64,000 bases of DNA from Apostichopus japonicus (Eukaryota > Echinodermata > Holothuroidea > Aspidochirotida > Stichopodidae), in NCBI RefSeq assembly GCF_037975245.1, contig NC_092579.1, positions 6,755,001-6,819,000 of the forward strand, in the 5' to 3' direction. Of the stretch, positions 61,329 through 64,000 are shown piece by piece. The notes under the pieces are model-generated. The model saw only the letters and a list, made by a program, of their open reading frames with translations, did no database searches and was not told the origin of the DNA. Numbering within the stretch: position 1 is the first letter of the stretch; every line of letters begins with the position of its first letter. The position numbers were made by a program, and so were the translations under genes.

Positions 61329-62237
61329 GTTAAAATTCATTCGTTTACGTGACTTGTAACATTAGGCTACAATGTCACCACGTACTGTGGGTTGGCGTAA
61401 GCATGGTGTCTTTTAACATTACACTAGCCGGGTATTGGTTAGGCCTTAGTGCTAAGAAAGTTAGATACCACATGCCGTATCCAGGGTAGCGTAGCCCCTG
61501 GTACATAACAGGTGATTTTCAACAGTATCACTAGGACCTTAGCGATCAAAATTTAAGGACAGGATAATTTTTACAATTTTTAACTATCGAAATTGGATTG
61601 GCAGACTTTGAAGTTCATTTGTCAGTGTCATTTTTTCAGTAATATAACAGACTTCATAGATCTCCGTCATTTTATTGACTAATATGTAAGTAATTTCTTG
61701 CACACGGGCCATTTTGGAGAGAAAATAACTGTAGCTTCGTACTTTTTGGTGAAATTTGGCTCTTCCTGTCAGTTGTCTTTTTAAAATCGTGTATTTCTTA
61801 GGGTGGCCGATCTTCGCAGTATGCCGAACTTCGCACTACTGACTATAGTAGTAGTACATGCATAATTGTGTGAATAATACTAGCTGGCAAGAAAAAAGTA
61901 CTTGCTGTCTCCAAGGTCAAAGGTTTATCTCAAAAATTTTATGTGGCATTTCACAATTGTTAGCCAAGTTAGGCCTAATTGCAACAGTGTCACCTACTGA
62001 TAAGAAGTGTTGTAAAGGGCCTATAGGACAACCTAACACAAACAACATGCACATCTAGTAAATCCAAAATTTTACAAATTCTGACTCACTTCCTATGAAT
62101 GATCATTCATTTATGGTGTTTGAGATCAGCCGGGAACAACCAGTTGCATCTCATGTAGTGACTGATAAGCCGTCTACAGCATAGAGCTTAATTAGAATTG
62201 TACTCTTACTCTGGCATATCAAGCTTTTGAATTTATG
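61329..62237. other. Intronic or intergenic, nothing recognised
   Basis: Downstream of the presequence exon. No exon with acceptor, donor and phase fitting the phase 1 donor at 61295 was recognised. The frame at 61858-62058 has no family resemblance. Confidence 0.4.
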
Positions 62238-62666
62238 TTAAAGAGGTTATGAAATGAAAAAAAAAAATCTTTATCATCGTATTCTGTACACTCGTAGCTT
62301 TCCAATGATACCCAATTTGTGTCAAACGAAGCTTGCATCCTCGAGGAATAAACGATCAAAAATTCGAGGGTAATAAAAACTTTCTAAAAATTGTTGTATT
62401 TACGGTAACGCGGCGTGACGTCAGTCGAGGAACTCAGCTCACTTCCGAGACGCTATGTTTACATTCTTAAACGTCTGAGAACACACACTATTACACTGTT
62501 GCAGTGCTCCGTAGTAATTGAGATTTGGTGTTTGTTTTTACGTAAATTTATCTCGTAAATGTTAAAAATGCCGAGCCGATATGTGGTATCAGGTTGCTTC
62601 ACCACAAGTAAAGACGGATTTCTACTGCAAGCTTTTCCAAAAGATGACAGAAATCGAAGAATTTGA
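62238..62666 (+). pseudogene. Broken THAP-domain start, possible DNA transposon remnant
   Basis: The ATG at 62568 opens 32 codons: MPSRYVVSGCFTTSKDG, then FLLQAFPKDDRNRRI, then TGA at 62664. This matches the beginning of a THAP zinc finger: a MP start, Cys at position 10, and the conserved FPKD. The first zinc Cys (position 5) is Tyr. The stop falls where THAP domains usually have Trp, so a TGG to TGA change is likely. Upstream are TTAA at 62238, a CpG-rich block and a perfect TGACGTCA (62416-62423). THAP-bearing Kolobok and P-type transposases are known, and Kolobok elements duplicate TTAA. No right terminus was found. Confidence 0.4.
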
Positions 62667-63199
62667 ACACGACTCGCTCAAAACACTACACATACACATA
62701 CACAACGTTACGAGTGCCTGTAGGCCTATACTGTTGCCAAATTACTTGTTATGACCATAGCCTAGGCCTCCTTGATACAGCAAATGACAATTTTTTTTTA
62801 TGGTTACCTAATATTTCGCACAAATTTTAAAGCCAGTTGGTTTTAGAACAATCAATACTAGATCTGCAAGTTTTCTTTTGTGGTAAAACTGGCGTTGTGT
62901 TGTGATTTTACGTAACAGTTGGATGATACAATTACACGGGCTAGCCTGTTATACAACGTCTTTTAGTTAGGGCTAGACCCCATGTTACCACTAATAGTAC
63001 TAGAGGGTTGCAATGTACAGAATGTCACATTTTCCTTGCACTGTAAGACACAAAATTCTAGAAGCTTCGCTACGAAGTTAAGTAGCAGGATCATCGACAT
63101 TCGAGATAATTAAAATCATATGATTGTCTTAATAACGGTGGCTTTGTTTATGCTCAACCGACCAGTTTCGGTTCAGGGTCGTCCAACCGTTCTGCTCGG
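62667..63199. other. Nothing recognised
   Basis: AT-rich sequence between the THAP remnant and the MITE copy. No exon, RNA gene or clear repeat boundary seen. Confidence 0.4.
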
Positions 63200-63420
63200 G
63201 CATAGGCGTACGGGACCATTTCAGTTTGGGGGGGCAGAACTTTTTGTGCCCGAAAGTTCCCGTGACACAATCTAAGCGGAGCGCCACCATCGGTTGGCGC
63301 GTAGCGTACAAAAATTTTTTGGGCAAACAATGCCTCTCAGATTGCCGGAAACGGCACATCTGAGGCCTTGCAAGTTGCATCTAAACATTCTTTATTTTAT
63401 AATCTCACGTTTTAGAAATT
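63200..63420. mobile_element. Partial copy of the GCGCCACCATGG MITE family
   Basis: AATCTAAGCGGAGCGCCACC with TTGGCGCGTAGCG (63270-63305) and the ATGCCTCTCAGATTGCCGGA and GCCTTGCAAGTTGCATCTAA blocks match 57359-57647 and 6505-6620. The left edge resembles CATAGGCGTA at 7132. The termini are unclear. Confidence 0.65.
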
Positions 63421-64000
63421 TACACTTCCCCAAAAATTTAATTAAATTAAAATTAATTTAATTAAATTAAAAAAAAAAAAATTAAATTAGAAGAAGAAAA
63501 AATGGTAACATCACTCTGAAGGGGAAAAATGGGACAGTATATTTATTAAGCTCCTATTATGTTACCTTATTTATTATTTTAACACAGTACTCAGCTACCT
63601 CCAGAAAAACATACGTTGTTCAACGACACGTAGGCGGGATAATGTCGCTGTGCTGGGTGAGACTGCAATTTGTCTCACAAAACAGTATAAAATGTAACAA
63701 GAATATGATAAACCTGTACTACTAGGCATGTAGGCACTCCCACCCGGCCCCCACCCCACCATCCATGAAAAAGAAAATGTTTCTTATATACACTCATGTT
63801 GGGGATGTCCAGGTCAAGCCCTTTAATCTGGGGGAGCACCGACATCAAAGGGCACTTTGTAGAAATTCGATTGGACTGAAGCAGCCTTACATTTAGTACC
63901 CTTTATAACTCTTATTGTATTATCTTATTTGCGTATACACATCACTCCATCAACGCCCCCCCCCCCCCCAAAGGAAAATATGCCTATACTAGCACTGCAA
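63421..64000. other. Simple AT repeat and unique sequence
   Basis: TTAATTAAATTAAA-type simple sequence at about 63436-63490, then unassigned sequence with a 14-C run at 63956-63969. No gene seen. Confidence 0.4.

Overview
This is an AT-rich animal nuclear DNA window with introns, SINEs, MITEs and satellites. Nothing prokaryotic is visible. The repeat mix and the two conserved genes suggest a marine deuterostome invertebrate, possibly an echinoderm, but the sequence alone does not fix the species.

Two complete protein genes can be assembled exon by exon, with every splice phase agreeing. (1) On the + strand, 11288-42946, an ADAP (centaurin-alpha) ortholog has eight coding exons and 373 residues in the order ArfGAP zinc finger, PH, PH. 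(2) On the - strand, 60365-49974, a NAT9 N-acetyltransferase ortholog has seven coding exons and 203 residues. The genes converge: their stop codons are about 7 kb apart. Upstream of NAT9, about 0.8 kb away and divergent, a short + strand exon (61184-61295) encodes a good mitochondrial presequence. It is probably the first coding exon of a third gene whose remainder lies beyond the window. The two proteins have no shared pathway that I can infer: one is an Arf6/phosphoinositide regulator at the plasma membrane, the other a cytosolic acetyltransferase.

Layout. 1-10.7 kb is intergenic: a TGATGA-rich tandem region, a 22-bp minisatellite, AT microsatellites around a tRNA-derived SINE, a second SINE, and a nest of transposons (6414-8607) in which one DNA element is split by another. 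A 60-bp perfect inverted repeat lies at 10563-10691. The ADAP promoter and 5' UTR fall between there and 11287. 11.3-43 kb is the ADAP gene. Its long introns carry hAT-like and TTAA-type MITEs, a 20-bp minisatellite, a 63-bp satellite that stays open for 426 codons, SINEs and diverged tandem duplications. 43-50 kb holds the 3' flanks, a third TTAA-type MITE and a 32-33 bp minisatellite. 50-60.4 kb is NAT9, whose introns hold two hAT-like elements, SINE pieces and a foldback-like element with six-fold tandem-repeat arms and a 9-bp target duplication. 60.4-64 kb has the shared promoter, the presequence exon, a broken THAP-domain start and another MITE copy.

Most long open frames in the window are not genes. 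They are open because they cross tandem repeats or AT-rich intron, or they lie opposite real exons.
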